Origin: LH-M37 sp032251315
GTDB taxonomy: Bacteria; Pseudomonadota; Gammaproteobacteria; SZUA-229
Reading direction: 5' to 3'
NCBI GenBank assembly: GCA_032251315.1
Contig: JAVVEE010000039.1
Coordinates: 1 to 24,736 of the forward strand
Length of the DNA: 24,736 nt
The notes under the pieces were generated by a model. The model ran no database searches and was not told the DNA's origin. It worked only from the letters and a program-made list of their open reading frames with translations. The position numbers and the translations under genes are program-made. Shown here piece by piece: positions 7,809 through 16,036 of this stretch; the stretch's first letter is position 1; each line of letters starts with the position of its first letter.

Positions 7809-7870
7809 TTCACCGCAGATAAAAATTTTTATTAAATTAACGTTGGTTTTCTCTGCGCCTCTGCGGTGAA
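7809..7870. repeat. Inverted repeat between mrpE and mrpF
   Basis: The arms TTCACCGCAGA (7809-7819) and TCTGCGGTGAA (7860-7870) are perfect inverted copies of 11 bp. The spacer holds an AT palindrome, ATAAAAATTTTTAT (7819-7832). The right part (7847-7870) recurs at 14253-14276 with one mismatch. It could form a hairpin inside the operon transcript and set different levels for mrpE and the downstream genes. It could equally be a passive insertion of a dispersed repeat. Confidence 0.75.
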
Positions 7871-7908
7871 AAGGTTTTTTAAGTGTTCAAAATTTAATAT
7901 CACAGATA

Positions 7909-8205
7909 ATGGCTGGCTTTATGGAAAAACTTTATTTAAGTATTGCGCTGCTGCTTTTGATCACCCTGGTGGCAGGTTTATGGCGAGTACTGCGTGGTCC
8001 AACGCCAGCTGATCGTATGCTGGCGGCGCAGCTATTCAGCACCACGGCGGTGGCCTGCATATTGTTGCTGGCACAGGCATTCGGTCAGGCGTCATTGCGG
8101 GATGTGGCTCTGGTATTTGCGCTGCTGGCTACCGTCGCGGCGGTGGCATTTGTCTGCTGTGCCTGGCCGGGAATCGAGCTGGAGAAAAACCATGTCGATG
8201 ACTGA
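7909..8205 (+). CDS. mrpF: Mrp-type antiporter subunit F (MrpF/MnhF)
   Basis: A 98-residue protein with three predicted membrane helices, the usual size for MrpF. LWRVLRGPTPADRMLAAQL is the family hallmark (RVxxGPTxxDRxxAxD). Two starts are possible: ATG 7909 and ATG 7921. The second begins MEKLYLSIALLLL, closer to usual MrpF N-termini. Neither has a clear ribosome site. The 3' end overlaps the mrpG start, indicating coupled translation. The D of the usual DRxxAxD motif's end is not kept here (MLAAQL). Confidence 0.9.
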   Translation: MAGFMEKLYLSIALLLLITLVAGLWRVLRGPTPADRMLAAQLFSTTAVACILLLAQAFGQASLRDVALVFALLATVAAVAFVCCAWPGIELEKNHVDD

Positions 8206-8491
8206 TTTTTTCACCCTGTTGCTGTTAATCGCCGGTGCCTTTTTCTATATTGCGGGAACGGTTGGCCTGTTACGTTTTCCCGATATTTATTCGCGTCTGC
8301 ATGCCCTGACCAAGGCGGACAATCTCGGTCTGGGTCTGGTCATCGTGGGTCTGGCATTGCAGGCAGAGTCGCTGACCGTGGTATTCAAACTTATTTTGAT
8401 CTGGCTGCTGGTGCTGCTGGCAAGTGCCAGCGTCGCCCATCTGGTCGCCCGTTCGGCACAACAAAAAGGCATTAAACCCTGGACACGATGA
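8192..8491 (+). CDS. mrpG: Mrp-type antiporter subunit G (MrpG/MnhG)
   Basis: A 99-residue membrane protein with three hydrophobic helices. GTVGLLRFPDIYSRLHALTKADNLG is the strongly conserved MnhG/PhaG signature (GLLRFPDxYxRLHAxTKAxTLG). The frame is open further left, but the ATG at 8192 is chosen because GGAG lies seven bases before it and the protein then has the family length. The gene begins inside the mrpF 3' end (14-base overlap) and its own stop overlaps the next start (ATGA). MrpG is one of the small subunits needed for assembly and activity of the antiporter. Confidence 0.93.
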   Translation: MSMTDFFTLLLLIAGAFFYIAGTVGLLRFPDIYSRLHALTKADNLGLGLVIVGLALQAESLTVVFKLILIWLLVLLASASVAHLVARSAQQKGIKPWTR

Positions 8492-9534
8492 CACTACTAC
8501 AATGGCTCTTTGATGGTTTGCTTGGCGTCACCCTGATATGGCTGGCCTGGCAAACCTTGGCGAGCGCCGATCTATTCAAGGCCATTGTGCTGTTCATCGC
8601 TTTTGGCCTGTTGATGGCGCTGGCCTGGGTACGACTCAATGCCCCGGACATCGCACTCGCCGAGGCTGCGATCGGTGCCGGCCTGACCGGTGCTTTGCTG
8701 CTGGTGGCACTGGCAAGGCTTAACGCAGTGGCAGCGAAAACAGATAATACCGAAAGCAACCGCAACGCCAAACAGAGATTTGCGCCGGAAGATTCAGTAC
8801 GCACCACTGCTGCTGTTAATCAGGGGTTTTCTAATAAACAAAATCTGTTTCGATATTCGCTGGTGCTAATGTTGTCAGCAGTGGCGGCAGGTCTGGCCTA
8901 TGCGGTGCTCAGCCTGCCGCCGGAAGCACCAGGTTTGAGCCGGAATGTGGCTGAGAATTTATACCTCAGCGGTGTCAGCAATCCGGTGACGGCGGTGCTG
9001 CTCAATTTTCGGGGTTACGATACCTTGCTGGAAATGGCCGTGCTGTTGCTGGCACTGCTCGGGGTCTGGTCTCTCAGGCGACTGCCGGAGCAGTACGACT
9101 CATCGCCGGGACCGGTGCTGGATATGCTCTCGCGCCTGCTGGTGCCATTGCTGCTGCTGGTGGCCGGGTATCTGCTCTGGGTGGGCGCACGGGCACCGGG
9201 CGGTGCTTTTCAGGCCGGTTCGGTGCTGGCCGCAGCCGGGGTGCTGTTACTGCTGGCCGGCTGGCGACTAACGGCAAGATTTCTCGGCTGGCCGTTGCGC
9301 TTTGCCCTGATCATCGGGCTGGCGGTTTTTGTCAGTGTAGCACTCATCATGATGCTGTCCGGCGGACAGCTGCTACAACTGCCACCCGCATTCGCCGGCG
9401 CACTAATCCTGCTGATCGAAACCGCCGCCACACTCTCGATCGGGGTCACGCTGGCAGCGCTGTTTTATGGCAGCCGGCCACAGCCGGAGCAAATTTCGGC
9501 ACGACAAACAGATTCAGGAGGGGAGAATGAATAA
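8488..9534 (+). CDS. Fusion of MrpA C-terminal region (DUF4040/MbhE-like) with MrpB (MnhB)
   Basis: A 348-residue membrane protein with three parts. Residues 1-80 are a DUF4040/MbhD-like segment with APDIALAEAAIGAG (52-65). Residues 120-200 match the MrpA C-terminal/MbhE segment, with NPVTAVLLNFRGYDTLLEM (165-183). Residues 205-330 are an MnhB domain with GARAPGGAFQAGSVLAAA (233-250). In Bacillus these pieces are the end of MrpA plus MrpB. In Pyrococcus Mbh they are the separate subunits MbhD, MbhE and MbhF. The large NuoL-like body of MrpA is absent, so the three pieces stand as one chain. A polar 40-residue linker (about 81-118) joins the first and second parts. It overlaps mrpG by four bases and mrpC by eight. 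Confidence 0.88.
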   Translation: MTLLQWLFDGLLGVTLIWLAWQTLASADLFKAIVLFIAFGLLMALAWVRLNAPDIALAEAAIGAGLTGALLLVALARLNAVAAKTDNTESNRNAKQRFAPEDSVRTTAAVNQGFSNKQNLFRYSLVLMLSAVAAGLAYAVLSLPPEAPGLSRNVAENLYLSGVSNPVTAVLLNFRGYDTLLEMAVLLLALLGVWSLRRLPEQYDSSPGPVLDMLSRLLVPLLLLVAGYLLWVGARAPGGAFQAGSVLAAAGVLLLLAGWRLTARFLGWPLRFALIIGLAVFVSVALIMMLSGGQLLQLPPAFAGALILLIETAATLSIGVTLAALFYGSRPQPEQISARQTDSGGENE

Positions 9535-9832
9535 CGCCTACCTATATGCGCTAACCGGCATCGCGCTGTTCACGCTGGGGCTGTATGCGCTCATTATTTA
9601 TTCACATCTGCTGCGCAAAATTCTGGCTCTCAATATCATGACCGGCGGCGTGTTTCTACAGCTCGTCGCACTGTCAACACGCGCCCGGCCTTTACTGGAT
9701 GCGGTGCCACACGCGATGGTGATCACCGGTATCGTGGTGGCGGTCTCCGCCACTGCACTGGCGCTGGCGTTGATGCTACGCCTGCGCGATGCCAGCGGTA
9801 GCGCCGAGCTGATCGAAGAGCCCACTGAATGA
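9527..9832 (+). CDS. mrpC: Mrp-type antiporter subunit C (MrpC/MnhC, NuoK-like)
   Basis: A 101-residue protein with three membrane helices, homologous in plan to NuoK. RKILALNIMTGGVFLQLVAL and HAMVITGIVVAVSATALALAL match MnhC (usual form ALVLTAIVIGFAxTA). The ATG at 9527 is chosen because GGAGGGGA stands just upstream and the product then has normal length; the frame is open further left. It overlaps the fusion gene's stop, so translation is probably coupled. The gap to mrpD is 13 bases. Confidence 0.93.
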   Translation: MNNAYLYALTGIALFTLGLYALIIYSHLLRKILALNIMTGGVFLQLVALSTRARPLLDAVPHAMVITGIVVAVSATALALALMLRLRDASGSAELIEEPTE

Positions 9833-9845
9833 TGTTCTCATAATA

Positions 9846-11309
9846 ATGTCGATGCAAACGATCCCCTGGCCGGTCATGCTGATCGTGTTACCGCTGATCG
9901 GTACGCTGCTATGCTTTCTGTTGCCGCGACAGGTGAAAGCGCTGGGGTTGATGACAGCATTGGCCATTGCTGCGGGCGCCGTCGCCTTGCTCTGGCAACT
10001 GCTGGAGCAGGGGGCAATGCGTTACCCGGTGGGTGGCTGGGGTGCGCCGTTGGGTATCGACCTTTATGTCGACGGCCTGAGCCTGCTGATGCTGCTGATC
10101 ACCGTTACGGTGGGTTTGGCCGTCAGCATTTACGCCAATGCCGCTTTCAAGCCGGAGAAGGCGGTGTATTTCTGGCCGTTATGGCTGCTGTTGTGGACCG
10201 CACTGAATGCGCTTTTCCTCTCGGCCGATCTGTTCAATCTTTATGTCACGCTTGAACTGCTCGGGCTGTCTGCGGTGGCTCTGGTGGCACTGGCAGGCGG
10301 TAGTGCCGCGCTGGGTGCCGCCATGCGTTACCTGCTGGTTAGTCTGCTGGGGTCGATGTTATATCTGCTGGGTCTGGCGCTGCTCTACCACAGCTTCGCC
10401 AGCGTCGACATTGCTATACTGGCGCAACGCATGGAATCGACCCCCGCGGTCTGGGCCGCCATGGTTCTTATGACAGCCGGTCTGCTGCTCAAAACGGCGC
10501 TGTTTCCACTGCATTTCTGGTTGCCGCCCGCGCACGCCAATGCCCCGGCGGCGGTGAGCGCACTGCTGTCAGCGCTGGTGGTGAAGGCCTCCTTTTACAT
10601 TCTGTTGCGGCTGTGGCTGGAGGTCTTTCCCCTCAGCCACGCCGCACCCGGGCAGTTTCTGGGGCTGCTCGGGGCGGCGGCGATACTCTGGGGCGGAGTG
10701 CAGGCGCTCCGTCAGACCCGGCTCAAAATGCTGATCGCCTATTCCACGGTGTCGCAGTTGGGCTACCTGTTTATCGCCTTCCCGCTGGCCACCACCATGG
10801 CCTGGAAAGGGGCGATGTATCTGCTGTTATCGCATGCACTGGCGAAATCAGCGATGTTTCTGGCGGCGGGCAACCTGCTGCTGTTCGGCGGCCATGATCG
10901 TATCTCCCACCTCGACCGCGTGGCGCAAAGACTGCCGCTGACGCTGGCGGCGTTCGCCCTGGCGGGTGTCAGCATTATGGGACTGCCGCCCAGCGCCGGC
11001 TTCGTCGGCAAGTGGCTGTTGCTGGATACCGCATTGCGGTCCGGTGAGTGGGGCTGGGCGGTTGTTATGATACTGGGTAGCTTGCTGGCGGCGGCCTATG
11101 TTTTCAAGGTAATTGGTTACGCCTTTACCCAGGCCGAAGTGACGCATGAAGCCAGTGAAGTTTCCCCCACCATGGAGTGGACTGCTTTTGCACTGGCGCT
11201 GGCGGCTATTGTGCTGGGTCTGCTTACGCACTGGCCTTTAGCGCTGATGGATATTGGTGCGCCATTAGCAATCTCATTACCGGCACTCGATTCGGGAGCC
11301 GCCGCATGA
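9846..11309 (+). CDS. mrpD: Mrp-type antiporter subunit D (MrpD/MnhD)
   Basis: A 487-residue polytopic membrane protein of the Proton_antipo_M family, the NuoL/M/N-like ion pump unit. The ion-path residues are present: E137 in YVTLELLGLS (numbered like the essential Glu137 of Bacillus MrpD), K216 in LLLKTALFPLHFWLP, K247 in ALVVKASFY and K334 in HALAKSAMF. The segment LPPAHANAPAAVSALLSALVVK is typical. The ATG at 9846 lacks a strong ribosome site; ATG 9852 is an alternative. The stop overlaps the next start as ATGA. It works in the inner membrane, exchanging cations for protons; which cation is not shown by the sequence. Confidence 0.93.
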   Translation: MSMQTIPWPVMLIVLPLIGTLLCFLLPRQVKALGLMTALAIAAGAVALLWQLLEQGAMRYPVGGWGAPLGIDLYVDGLSLLMLLITVTVGLAVSIYANAAFKPEKAVYFWPLWLLLWTALNALFLSADLFNLYVTLELLGLSAVALVALAGGSAALGAAMRYLLVSLLGSMLYLLGLALLYHSFASVDIAILAQRMESTPAVWAAMVLMTAGLLLKTALFPLHFWLPPAHANAPAAVSALLSALVVKASFYILLRLWLEVFPLSHAAPGQFLGLLGAAAILWGGVQALRQTRLKMLIAYSTVSQLGYLFIAFPLATTMAWKGAMYLLLSHALAKSAMFLAAGNLLLFGGHDRISHLDRVAQRLPLTLAAFALAGVSIMGLPPSAGFVGKWLLLDTALRSGEWGWAVVMILGSLLAAAYVFKVIGYAFTQAEVTHEASEVSPTMEWTAFALALAAIVLGLLTHWPLALMDIGAPLAISLPALDSGAAA

Positions 11310-12802
11310 GCGGGTATTACGAGCTTCCGCTGTTAATTCTGGCCAGCTCCATGGTGCCCGGTCTGATTATTTTCATGTTGCCGGAAGAGGCGGTACGTAC
11401 CCGTATTACCCTCAATATGAGCGGCGCCCTGCTCAAGGTAATTCTGGTCGGTATCGTCATCTGGGGGCTTTCCAACGGGCAGCAGTACGAAACCCGACTG
11501 CCGTTCCTGCCCGGACTGGAGCTGGTGCTCAAGGCCGATGCACTGTCGATTCTGTTCATCACCCTGTCCACGGTGCTGTGGCTGGTGACCACCGTCTATG
11601 CCATCAGCTATCTGGAAAATTCACCCAATCGCAGTCGCTTTTTCGGTTTTTTCAGCCTCTGCGTAACCGCTACCATTGGCATAGCCCTGGCGGGCAACTT
11701 GATCACCTTTGTACTGTTTTACGAACTGCTGACACTGACTACCTATCCCCTCATCGTGCACCGCGGCACCGAGGAGGCGCGTCGGGCAGGGCGCAGTTAT
11801 TTAATTCATACCATGATCGGTGGCGCGCTGCTGCTGTTAGGTACAGTCTGGCTGTATAGCCTGACCGGCACGCTAGAATTCACCCATCGCGGTTTTGTGG
11901 CCGGACTGTTGCCCGGTCATGACACCTCACTGATCATTATTTTTGCTCTGCTTATTGCCGGGCTGGGCGTGAAGGCGGCGCTGGTACCATTTCACAGCTG
12001 GCTACCCCAGGCGATGGTGGCACCTGCGCCGGTGAGCGCCCTGTTGCACGCGGTGGCGGTGGTGAAAGCCGGTGCATTCGGTATCGCGCGCGTGGTTTAC
12101 GACGTCTATGGCATTAAGTTTGCCAGCGAGCTGGGAGTGACTTTGCCGCTGGCCATACTGGCTGCGATCACCATAATCTACGGTTCCGTGCGCGCCCTGT
12201 TTCAGGATGACCTGAAACGCCGTCTGGCCTTTTCCACAGTCAGTCAGGTGTCTTACATCACTCTGGGTATTGCCTTGGCCGGGCCTATTGCGACCATCGG
12301 TGGACTGGTCCATCTGGTGCATCAGGGCATCATGAAAATCACGCTGTTTTTCTGCGCGGGCAATCTTTCGGAAACACTGGGTATTCATAAAGTCAGTGAA
12401 ATGGACGGCGTGGGTCGTCGCATGCCCCTGACCATGGCCGCCTTTACGCTGGGCGCTTTCGGCATGATGGGTGCGCCACCACTGGCAGGGTTTATCAGCA
12501 AATGGTATCTGGGGCTGGGCGCGCTCGATGCCGGGCAGGACTGGGTGATACTTGTACTCGCCGGCAGCAGCCTGTTGAACGCCATGTATTTCTTACCCAT
12601 TCTGCATCGCGCCTGGTTCAGAGAGCCTGTACAAGAATGGCCGGCGACAAACTATTTGTGGCACAGAGAAACCGCCTGGGCTCTGCTGCTGCCGCCGCTG
12701 TTCACCGCGCTGCTGTCGCTGATTTTAGGGCTGCTGGCATCACTGCCATATAGCACGCTGGAGTGGGCGCGTTTTATTACCTCGCTGGAATATTCGCCAT
12801 GA
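11306..12802 (+). CDS. Second MrpD-like (NuoL/M/N-family) antiporter subunit
   Basis: A 498-residue Proton_antipo_M protein, clearly distinct from the upstream mrpD. The key charges are all kept: E140 in FVLFYELLTLTTYPL, K223 in GLGVKAALVPFHSWLP, K254 in AVVKAGAFG and K344 in HQGIMKITLFFCAGN. The start ATG 11306 overlaps the stop of mrpD. The frame continues further left, but only that start gives a family-like N-terminus. An intact ion path suggests an active pump unit. It could take the place of the NuoL-like body of MrpA, which this operon lacks; that assignment is inference. Confidence 0.88.
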   Translation: MSGYYELPLLILASSMVPGLIIFMLPEEAVRTRITLNMSGALLKVILVGIVIWGLSNGQQYETRLPFLPGLELVLKADALSILFITLSTVLWLVTTVYAISYLENSPNRSRFFGFFSLCVTATIGIALAGNLITFVLFYELLTLTTYPLIVHRGTEEARRAGRSYLIHTMIGGALLLLGTVWLYSLTGTLEFTHRGFVAGLLPGHDTSLIIIFALLIAGLGVKAALVPFHSWLPQAMVAPAPVSALLHAVAVVKAGAFGIARVVYDVYGIKFASELGVTLPLAILAAITIIYGSVRALFQDDLKRRLAFSTVSQVSYITLGIALAGPIATIGGLVHLVHQGIMKITLFFCAGNLSETLGIHKVSEMDGVGRRMPLTMAAFTLGAFGMMGAPPLAGFISKWYLGLGALDAGQDWVILVLAGSSLLNAMYFLPILHRAWFREPVQEWPATNYLWHRETAWALLLPPLFTALLSLILGLLASLPYSTLEWARFITSLEYSP

Positions 12803-14193
12803 CCATGAGCGAATTTCTGCTGCTGTTAACACCCTTGCTGCCGCTGTTATTGGCGGCGCCATGGCTGCGCCGGTTTATTCCCGGCGCTATCTATGTGGCA
12901 ATTCTACCGTCGCTTTTGCTGCTACTGTTCGCCGAGAAAAGTGTGCTTGAGTTGTCCTGGTTATTGCTGGGTTCAGGTTTAGGTTTTGCCGAGCAGACAC
13001 CGCTGTTACTTTCGATGGCTTTACTGCTCTGGTTGCCCGCTGCATTTTTCCTGTCTACTCAGTTGCAGCGCAGTGACGGCGCGCTATCAAGTGAAATAAT
13101 CAATCAGCGTTACAGCACTTTTTTTCTACTGACATTAAGCGGTTATCTGGCCGCAATTCTGGCGATTGATGTGATTGGATTTTTTACATTCTCCACGCTC
13201 ATGGGCTACAGCTTTTACGGCCTGCTGATCAACGGCGGTGGCGACAGTGCCAAACGCGCAGGTCTGGTCTATCTGTGTTTTCTTATCATCGCCGACCTGC
13301 TGTTATTTGAAGCGGCATTAATCGCCGTCGTCGCCACCGATAATTTAAGTTTTTCAGCCGTGCGCGATGCGAACTTGAGTATCGATGTAGTGCGCACAGC
13401 AAAGTTAAATTTTGCAGCAGTGCATACCGCGTTGCCAACCTCTGATTACAGCTCTTTATACCTGTCGATGGTGGTTCTGGGCTTCGCACTCAAGGCCGGT
13501 TTCTGGCCGGTCTATTTCTGGCTGCCACTGGCGTTTCGCGCAGCCGCGCCACCCATCGCACTCCTGATTGGCGGCGTTCCTGTTGCTATCGCCCTGCTGG
13601 GTATTCTTCGCTGGCTACCGCTGGGCGAGATCACATTGCCGCTTGCAGGCAGGGTGGTTCAGTTTTCAGGTCTCGCCGCAGTCCTGTTCAGCCTGCTTTA
13701 CGTGCTGATACGGCGAGAACTTAAAACCCTGCCGGCGCAGCTCACCCTGATGGCAACCGGCCTGTTCACCGTGGCGCTGGGGATCGGTTTGAGCCAGCCT
13801 GACCTCTGGCAGCAGTACGGTCATCTGGCCTATTTTTATATTGTGTTTCTGTCACTGGCTCTGGCACTGCTGACAGCAACTATCGCATGGCGACACGACG
13901 GAAAACAATCAGCCGATAAAAGCATGAACCCGACAGAAGTCAGAGTGATGTGGGTGGAGCGCGGATCGGCAAGAATTGTGCGTCGCATAAGAAGCCTGGG
14001 CATGGAAACGCTGCCGCGCTTGCGCGCAACCTCTCTTGCCACGGCCCAATATTATTTGCATATTCCCGTCTGGAAAAAAGCCCTGAAAAACGCCGAGCTT
14101 ATATTACAACGCTGGAGTTTTGCCATAACCCTGCTGGTGCTACTGGGCATCGTCTTCGTGCTTGTGGTTATAAATAAATTACTACTGAATTGA
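12799..14193 (+). CDS. Third, divergent MrpD-like membrane subunit
   Basis: A 464-residue membrane protein that aligns with MrpD around LKAGFWPVYFWLPLAFRAAAPP (K232 kept). The helix-5 glutamate place is T133 (GFFTFSTLMGYS) and the helix-8 lysine place is A263 (GGVPVAIALLGILR). The later lysine helix has no lysine (GHLAYFYIVFLSLALALL). Residues 182-211 are three 10-residue tandem repeats. The end differs from MrpD: a basic, probably amphipathic stretch (about 384-437), then a last membrane helix (440-458). The start ATG 12799 overlaps the previous stop as ATGA, so it belongs to the operon. It may have a structural or regulatory role, or a partial ion path. Membership of the wider family is fairly secure, the function is not. 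Confidence 0.75.
   Translation: MTMSEFLLLLTPLLPLLLAAPWLRRFIPGAIYVAILPSLLLLLFAEKSVLELSWLLLGSGLGFAEQTPLLLSMALLLWLPAAFFLSTQLQRSDGALSSEIINQRYSTFFLLTLSGYLAAILAIDVIGFFTFSTLMGYSFYGLLINGGGDSAKRAGLVYLCFLIIADLLLFEAALIAVVATDNLSFSAVRDANLSIDVVRTAKLNFAAVHTALPTSDYSSLYLSMVVLGFALKAGFWPVYFWLPLAFRAAAPPIALLIGGVPVAIALLGILRWLPLGEITLPLAGRVVQFSGLAAVLFSLLYVLIRRELKTLPAQLTLMATGLFTVALGIGLSQPDLWQQYGHLAYFYIVFLSLALALLTATIAWRHDGKQSADKSMNPTEVRVMWVERGSARIVRRIRSLGMETLPRLRATSLATAQYYLHIPVWKKALKNAELILQRWSFAITLLVLLGIVFVLVVINKLLLN
13342..13431 (+). repeat. Three 30-bp (10-residue) tandem repeats inside the third MrpD-like gene
   Basis: Consecutive 30-base units encode NLSFSAVRDA, NLSIDVVRTA and KLNFAAVHTA. The units keep phase and pattern (x-L-x-[hydrophobic]-x-x-V-[R/H]-x-A) but have diverged at the DNA level. 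They lie in the loop before the helix with K232, where MrpD proteins usually carry a single short segment of this kind. This looks like internal duplication of one loop unit. Confidence 0.75.
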
Positions 14194-14542
14194 TATTCTG
14201 CTTGTCTTCGAAGGCTCGTTTATTGAAGGTCTGGCTATTAAACCGGTGATGATTTTCTCTGCGTCTCTGCGGTGAACAAGTCTTTCTCTCTCATGCTGGA
14301 TGTGCCATCAGGGCGGCAATATGTTAAGGTACGCCTCTTTTTATCGTATGGCTTAGCTCAATCATGATATGTTTAATTTCTTCACCGGTCACGCCACCCT
14401 AGCGTTTTCCGATTGAGTGCGATGCTCATAGCATCTTTGCTATCTGGCATCGGTATGTCAGAAACACCCCGGCATCTCTGCCATTGCTCTGGTTTACGCT
14501 TCTCAGCGCGGCCATTGATGAATATTTAATATAAGGAAAAAA
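14194..14542. other. Intergenic region between the Mrp operon and sulP, with a repeat fragment
   Basis: This 349-base gap carries a 24-base fragment at 14253-14276, identical except for one base to 7847-7870 at the mrpE-mrpF gap. Small hairpins are visible near 14421-14450 (ATAGCA tctt TGCTAT). A 35-codon frame at 14422-14529 lies just before sulP but has no convincing support. AAGGA before 14543 is the sulP ribosome site. The sulP promoter is probably here, but I cannot place its boxes reliably. Confidence 0.45.
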
Positions 14543-16021
14543 ATGTTAGTTACTCTACGCAATACCTGGCTCGGCAATATCCGCGGCGACCTGCTCGCCG
14601 GTATAGTGGTGGCGCTGGCGCTGATCCCCGAGGCGATTGCCTTTTCCATCATCGCCGGTATCGATCCCAAAGTGGGGCTTTACGCCTCCTTCTCCATGGC
14701 GGTGATTATCGCTTTCACCGGCGGCAGGCCGGGCATGGTCTCCGCCGCTACCGGTGCCATGGCACTGCTGGTGGTGCTGTTGGTAAAAGAGCACGGCCTG
14801 GAGTATCTGCTGGCAGCCACCTTGCTGACCGGGGTGCTACAGATCATTGCCGGCTATCTGAAGCTCGGCTCGCTGATGCGTTTTGTCTCCCGTTCGGTGG
14901 TCACCGGCTTCGTCAACGCGCTGGCGATTCTGATTTTCATGGCGCAGTTGCCGGAACTGACTAACGTCACCTGGCACGTCTACGCCATGACTGCCGGCGG
15001 CCTCGGTATCATCTATCTGTTTCCATACCTCACCCGCGCCGTGCCTTCACCACTGGTGACTATTGTGGTATTGACTGCCATCGCCATGGTATTGCAAATG
15101 GATATTCGCACCGTCGGTGACATGGGCGAACTGCCCGATACCCTGCCGATATTCCTCTGGCCCGACGTGCCGCTGAATTTTGAAACGTTGGCGATCATCT
15201 TTCCCTATTCGCTCTCTCTGGCGGTAGTGGGGCTGCTTGAATCGATGATGACCGCGACCATCATCGATGACCTCACCGATAGCACCAGCGATAAGAACCG
15301 CGAGTGTAAAGGCCAGGGTATCGCCAATATCGGCACCGGTTTGCTTGGCGGCATGGCCAGTTGTGCGATGATCGGCCAGTCGGTGATCAACATCAAATCA
15401 GGCGGTCGTGGCCGACTTTCCACCCTCAGCGCCGGTGTTTATCTGCTGCTGATGGTGGTATTTCTGGGCGAATGGGTCTCGCAGATTCCAATAGCCGCGC
15501 TGGTGGCGGTGATGATCATGGTCTCCATCGGTACCTTCAGCTGGGATTCGATAATGAACCTGAAAAAGAACCCAGCCAGCGCCAGCGTGGTGATGATCAC
15601 CACCGTGGTAGTCGTGGTCGGTACCCACAACCTGGCCTACGGGGTGTTCGTCGGGGTGCTGTTGGGTTCGCTGTTCTTCGCCAACAAGGTCGGTCAGTAC
15701 CAGTACGTCACCTCCGAAATCGACGCCGAAGGCGACACCCGTACCTATCGGATCGTGGGTCAGGTATTCTTTGCCTCAGCCGACAAATTCGTCGATTTTT
15801 TCGACTTCAAGGAGGCGCTCAGCAAGGTGGTGATCGATGTCTGTCAGGCCCACTTCTGGGATATTACGGCGGTGGCGGCACTGGACAAGGCAGTGCTTAA
15901 ATTCCGCCGCGAAGGCACCGAAGTGGAAATCATCGGTCTCAATGAGGCCAGCGCTACCATCGTCGACAAGTTTGCGGTGCATGATAAACCGGATGCTGTA
16001 GATAAACTGATGGGACACTAA
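14543..16021 (+). CDS. SulP/SLC26-family inorganic anion transporter with C-terminal STAS domain
   Basis: A 492-residue inner-membrane transporter. The SulP signature IPEAIAFSIIAGIDPKVGLY (28-47) is intact, followed by a run of membrane helices to about residue 390. A STAS-type domain follows at about 405-488 (VFFASADKFVDFF ... KVVIDVCQAHFWDITAVAALDKA). SulP members move sulfate, bicarbonate or other anions, often with Na+ or H+. The substrate cannot be read from the sequence. The position beside an Mrp-type antiporter would suit a Na+-driven carrier such as BicA-type bicarbonate transporters, but this is only context. AAGGA before the ATG supports the start. It is followed after 15 bases by a universal stress protein, probably in one transcript. 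Confidence 0.93.
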   Translation: MLVTLRNTWLGNIRGDLLAGIVVALALIPEAIAFSIIAGIDPKVGLYASFSMAVIIAFTGGRPGMVSAATGAMALLVVLLVKEHGLEYLLAATLLTGVLQIIAGYLKLGSLMRFVSRSVVTGFVNALAILIFMAQLPELTNVTWHVYAMTAGGLGIIYLFPYLTRAVPSPLVTIVVLTAIAMVLQMDIRTVGDMGELPDTLPIFLWPDVPLNFETLAIIFPYSLSLAVVGLLESMMTATIIDDLTDSTSDKNRECKGQGIANIGTGLLGGMASCAMIGQSVINIKSGGRGRLSTLSAGVYLLLMVVFLGEWVSQIPIAALVAVMIMVSIGTFSWDSIMNLKKNPASASVVMITTVVVVVGTHNLAYGVFVGVLLGSLFFANKVGQYQYVTSEIDAEGDTRTYRIVGQVFFASADKFVDFFDFKEALSKVVIDVCQAHFWDITAVAALDKAVLKFRREGTEVEIIGLNEASATIVDKFAVHDKPDAVDKLMGH

Positions 16022-16036
16022 CCGAGGAAAATAATA

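Noticed and set aside
7994..8191. Long N-terminal extension of the MrpG frame
   Set aside because: It overlaps mrpF completely, and the family length and ribosome site support ATG 8192.
7250..14193. Membrane-bound hydrogenase, complex I or DabAB carbon-uptake operon
   Set aside because: No hydrogenase large or small subunit, no quinone-module genes and no DabA-type protein; subunits E, F, G and MnhB point to an Mrp antiporter.
14422..14529. 35-codon frame just before sulP as a leader peptide
   Set aside because: Only a weak ribosome site, and no regulatory codon run or attenuator-like structure.
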